From assembly GCA_020049615.1 (NCBI GenBank), contig JAIFKN010000047.1, positions 1 to 28,047 of the forward strand: DNA of 28,047 nt. The letters are read 5' to 3'. The stretch comes from a bacterium. GTDB lineage: Bacteria > Planctomycetota > UBA11346. Of the stretch, positions 25,197 to 28,047 are shown piece by piece. Numbering within the stretch: the stretch's first letter is position 1; each line of letters opens with the position of its first letter. The position numbers and the translations under genes are program-made. The notes under the pieces were generated by a model that searched no databases, was not told where the DNA came from, and saw only the letters and a program-made list of their open reading frames with translations.

Positions 25197-27835
25197 ATGA
25201 ACTCCGCCAACAAGACCCGCACCACCCTCGTCAGCGACGCAGGCAACCCCCTGCCGCCCGCCGGCGACGAGCTCAGCGCCCTGCGCGTGCAGCACGAGCA
25301 AGAGGAGCAGGCGACGACGGCCCTGCTCGACCAGCTGCACCAGGCGCACCGCGGACTGTCCTCGTTGGCCAAGCGGCTGAAGGCGGCCGAGACCCGCCAC
25401 GAGGGCGAGGTCGTGCGCAGCGCCACCCTGCTGGCCCAGGCCAAGGCCGCGGCCGAGGCCGACGCCGCCGATGCCCACACCGACCGCGACCGGCTGGCCG
25501 CCGGGGTCGACCAGCTGGCCCAGGCGGTGCGCGGCCTGGCGCAATCCGCAGCCGCCGTCACCGACCCCCTGCTGCCGCTGGTCGAGGGCGACGAGGCCGG
25601 CACCTGGGAGGCGCGCCGCGAAGCCGTAGCCCGCACAGCTGAACGTCCCGCCGCACCAAGCGATGCCGCCGCCGTCGGGCTGGCGGTCGGCGCGGTCAAG
25701 GAACTGGTCGAGGCCATCGCCTCGCGCGCCAAGGTGCAGACCAACCGCGTCCAGCTGCTGCGCACCCACGTCGACGAGCTGCAGGCCGACGCTGCCGCCC
25801 GCGAGCAGGAGGCCGCCGAGCTGAAGAGCACGATCGCCGCCACCCAGGCCGATGCCGTCCGCACCCGTAGCGAACTCGACGAGAGCAAGCGCACCTGCTC
25901 GACACTCGGCGAAGATCTCGACCAGCACCGCCTCAAGCTGCAGCGCACCACCACCTCGTCGCTGGAGAAGGAGGCGCAGCTGCTGCGCGAGCGCGAGCAG
26001 CTGGAGAAGGACCTCGCCGCCGCCCGCAGCCAGGCCAATGACGCCCAGGCCAAGGTCCGCGACCTCAACGGCCTGCTGCGCAAGGCCGAGCGCTGCGGCG
26101 CCGACCTCTCGCGCATCGTCGTCGACATCGCCGACGCCGACCTCGAGGCCGGCCGTTCCGACCGCCTGCCCGCCCTGGCCCCGGCCCGCGACGAGATCGC
26201 CGACCTCAGCCGCGACGCTGCCAACTCGATGGACGACGAGATCGACGGACTGTTCCGCCAGGATCTCGGCGAGGACCTGGTCTCCGCCGCGCGCGCCGCC
26301 GGCGAGGCGCTCGGCGCCCGCCGCCGCGCCCTGGCCGAGCAGGCCGACGCCGGCGAAGCCAAGGCCGCGCAGCTGACCAGCGAACTCGCCGCCAAGGTCG
26401 CTGAACTGGAGCGCGCCGCCGAACGCGCCCGGGCCGACGGCGCCGAGCGTGAGCGCATCGAGGCGCAGCTGGCCGCCACCCGCAGCGAACTGGAGCAGCG
26501 CGACCGCGAGCTGGCCGAACGCGGCCGCGAGGCGACCGCGCTGAAGGCCGACCTGGCCAAGGGCGCCAGCCAGATCGCCGACCTGGTCAACAAGCTGGAG
26601 CAGGCCAAGGCCGTGCGCCTCGATCTCGAGCGCACCCAGACTGAGCTCGCCGGCGTGCGCAAGGATCTCGAGGCGGCCAACGCCCGTTCCGCGCAGCTGG
26701 CGCAACTCGGCGCACAGCTCGCGCGCCAGCTGGTCGAACTGGCCGGCGCCGCCGACAGCAGCCTGGCGGTCGCCGGGCTGAAGGCCGAGGGCTCGGTCAG
26801 CCGCCTGACCCGCACCGTCACCCGCCTCGAAGGCGAGGCCGGACGTTCCGACGCGATCGCCTCGGCCAAGGCCGCGATCGAGGTCGCCGACAAGCTCACC
26901 GGCCGGCTGTCGCAGCTCGGCGCCGAGCTGACCCGCCGCGGCGAGACCATCGCCGCGACCGAGAAGTCGCGCGACGAGGCCAACACCAAGCTCGCCGAAA
27001 CCGTCCGCGCCGCCCAGGCCAAGGACGACCAGATCCGCAAGATGACCGAGGAGCTGGCCGACCTGCAGCAGGCGGCCAAGCGCGGCGCCGTGGCCGCCGA
27101 ACGTCTGGCGGTGCGTGAGCAGGAGCTGGGCGCCGCCCAGGCCGAGCTGGTCCGGCTCAAGGACCAGGTCCGCCAGGCCACCGCCGCGGTCGAGGAGCTG
27201 CGCGCCCGTGGCGAGGACACCTCGGCTTCGCAGGCGCGCGAGATCGCCGACCTGCGCCGCCGCCTCGGCGACGAGCAGAAGGCCCGCCGCACCGCCGAAA
27301 GCACCGCCGCCGAACGCGCCGAGCAGGGCGAGGCTCAGCTCGCCACCCTGCGCGCCAAGGCCGAGCAGCTGACCGCCGCGGTCGAGGAGCGCGAAGAACG
27401 CCTGGTCGCCGCACGCAGCGCCCAGGACGAGGCCTCCGAGGCCCGCGCCCGCGGCGCCGAGCTGCAGGGCCGGGTCGAGTCGCTGACCCGCGAACTCGCC
27501 GCCGCCACCGACCGCGCCCGCCGTCTGGAAGCCGAATCGGAAACGCGTCCGGCCGGCGCCAGCGCCGAGGACCTCACCGCCGCCCGTGGCGAACGCGACG
27601 CCCTCGCCGCCAAGCTGCGCTCGCTCGAGCGCCGCCACGCCGACGAGTCGGCCGCCGCCGCCAGCCTCAAGGCCCAGGCCGACGGCCTGCGCCGCAAGCT
27701 CGACGAGCGCGAGCCCACAGCAACGAGAAAAGCGAACTACAGAAGCGCTATGACGATGCCGCCGACAAGGTACGCCGGCTGGAGGAGCGGCTCGCCGGGC
27801 TGCAGGCGAAGGTGAAGACGCTCACCTCGTTGTGA
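25197..27835 (+). CDS. large coiled-coil protein, about 879 aa, with a frameshift near the 3' end
   Basis: Adjacent paralog-like partner of the 1480-aa protein. A module at about 104-187 (core APSDAAAVGLAVGAVKELVEAIASRAK) matches the N-terminal module of the upstream protein. A later segment GSVSRLTRTVTRLEGEAG resembles its DSRRLTRATVRLDQAE. The rest is coiled coil, broken at about 295-355 (GADLSRIVVDIADADLE...DEIDGLFRQDLGEDL). As given, the frame runs to 27815 with a non-coiled tail (ATRKANYRSAMTMPPTRYAGW). From 27719 the -1 frame instead gives SNEKSELQKRYDDAADKVRR and coiled coil to TGA at 27835. A missing base near the C-run at 27714-27716 would restore one ORF. I prefer ATG 25197 (AGGTGA upstream) over the overlapping GTG 25188. 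Confidence 0.82.
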
Positions 27836-27863
27836 GGCGTCCCGCCGAGGCGAGGATCACGGC

Positions 27864-28047
27864 ATGGACCCCCTGTTCGCCCTGATCTCCGGATCGTGGT
27901 ACTACAGCATCATCCTCGCGCTGCAGGTCCTCTGCGTCATCCATGTGCTGAAGAACCGCCGCGAGCTGTACTGGATCTGGATCATCCTGATCCTGCCGGT
28001 GATCGGTTGCGGCATCTACGTGTGGGCGCATGGCGGCCTGTCGGCGA
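27864..28047 (+). CDS. membrane protein with PLDc_N-like N-terminus (cut by window edge)
   Basis: About 61 residues are visible: MDPLFALISGSWYYSIILAL, then VLCVIHVLKNRRELYWIWIILILPVIGCGIYVW. Two hydrophobic segments flank the short basic HVLKNRRELYW loop. This pattern is the PLDc_N (phospholipase D-nuclease N-terminal) membrane module, seen on its own or in front of cardiolipin synthases and tetratricopeptide-repeat proteins. Which of these follows lies outside the window. GAGGAT precedes the ATG, 28 bp after the coiled-coil gene, so the three genes may form one operon, possibly tethering the coiled-coil proteins to the membrane (inference). Confidence 0.78.
   Translation, partial: MDPLFALISGSWYYSIILALQVLCVIHVLKNRRELYWIWIILILPVIGCGIYVWAHGGLSA

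Overview
This is a GC-rich (roughly 70% by eye), gene-dense stretch of bacterial chromosome. I see no tRNA, rRNA, IS element, prophage gene or CRISPR array. Codon third positions are overwhelmingly G/C, which produces very long antisense shadow ORFs. The gene mix suggests a high-GC member of the PVC group, most likely Planctomycetota or a relative: a SecA with large insertions, a Hanks-type kinase fused to FapA/DUF342, a ThiF-like E1 with a C-terminal domain, CheX and STAS singletons, and giant Ala/Glu coiled-coil proteins. That placement is inference; no ribosomal RNA is present to confirm it.

Layout. 1-3.7 kb (minus): secA, then the start of eno. 3.8-5.9 kb: a Nudix hydrolase (+), a CheX-like phosphatase (-), a STAS protein (+) and a TetR regulator (-), all independent. 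6.0-7.4 kb (+): a DUF2878 membrane protein and an inositol-monophosphatase-family enzyme, 3 bp apart. 7.5-10.1 kb (+): a protein kinase fused to two FapA N-terminal modules and a FapA beta-helix/coiled coil. 10.1-14.5 kb (minus): a compact type VI secretion operon, tssBC(fused)-tssE-tssF-tssG, each junction an ATGA overlap. 14.5-17.5 kb (minus): aromatic amino acid genes aroG (DAHP synthase) and pheA (chorismate mutase/prephenate dehydratase) with greA between them. aroG is preceded by a 16-residue leader peptide rich in Phe, Trp and Tyr and by mutually exclusive hairpins, a textbook transcription attenuator. 17.5-19.5 kb (minus): rpmF-plsX and two small genes of unknown function. 19.6-20.7 kb (+): a ThiF/MoeB-like E1 enzyme. 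20.7-27.8 kb (+): two adjacent giant coiled-coil proteins (1480 and about 879 aa) that share an N-terminal module. The second carries a frameshift near its 3' end. They are followed by the start of a membrane protein with a PLDc_N-like N-terminus, cut by the window edge.

Most interesting: (1) the aroG attenuator, whose leader peptide samples all three aromatic amino acids made downstream of DAHP synthase and whose stop codon lies on the antiterminator strand; (2) the single-chain TssB-TssC sheath protein in a four-gene sheath/baseplate operon lacking the membrane complex, ClpV, Hcp and VgrG nearby; (3) the kinase with duplicated FapA N-terminal modules; (4) the paralogous giant coiled-coil pair, possibly structural. 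All functional statements rest on motif recognition by eye; no database search was run.
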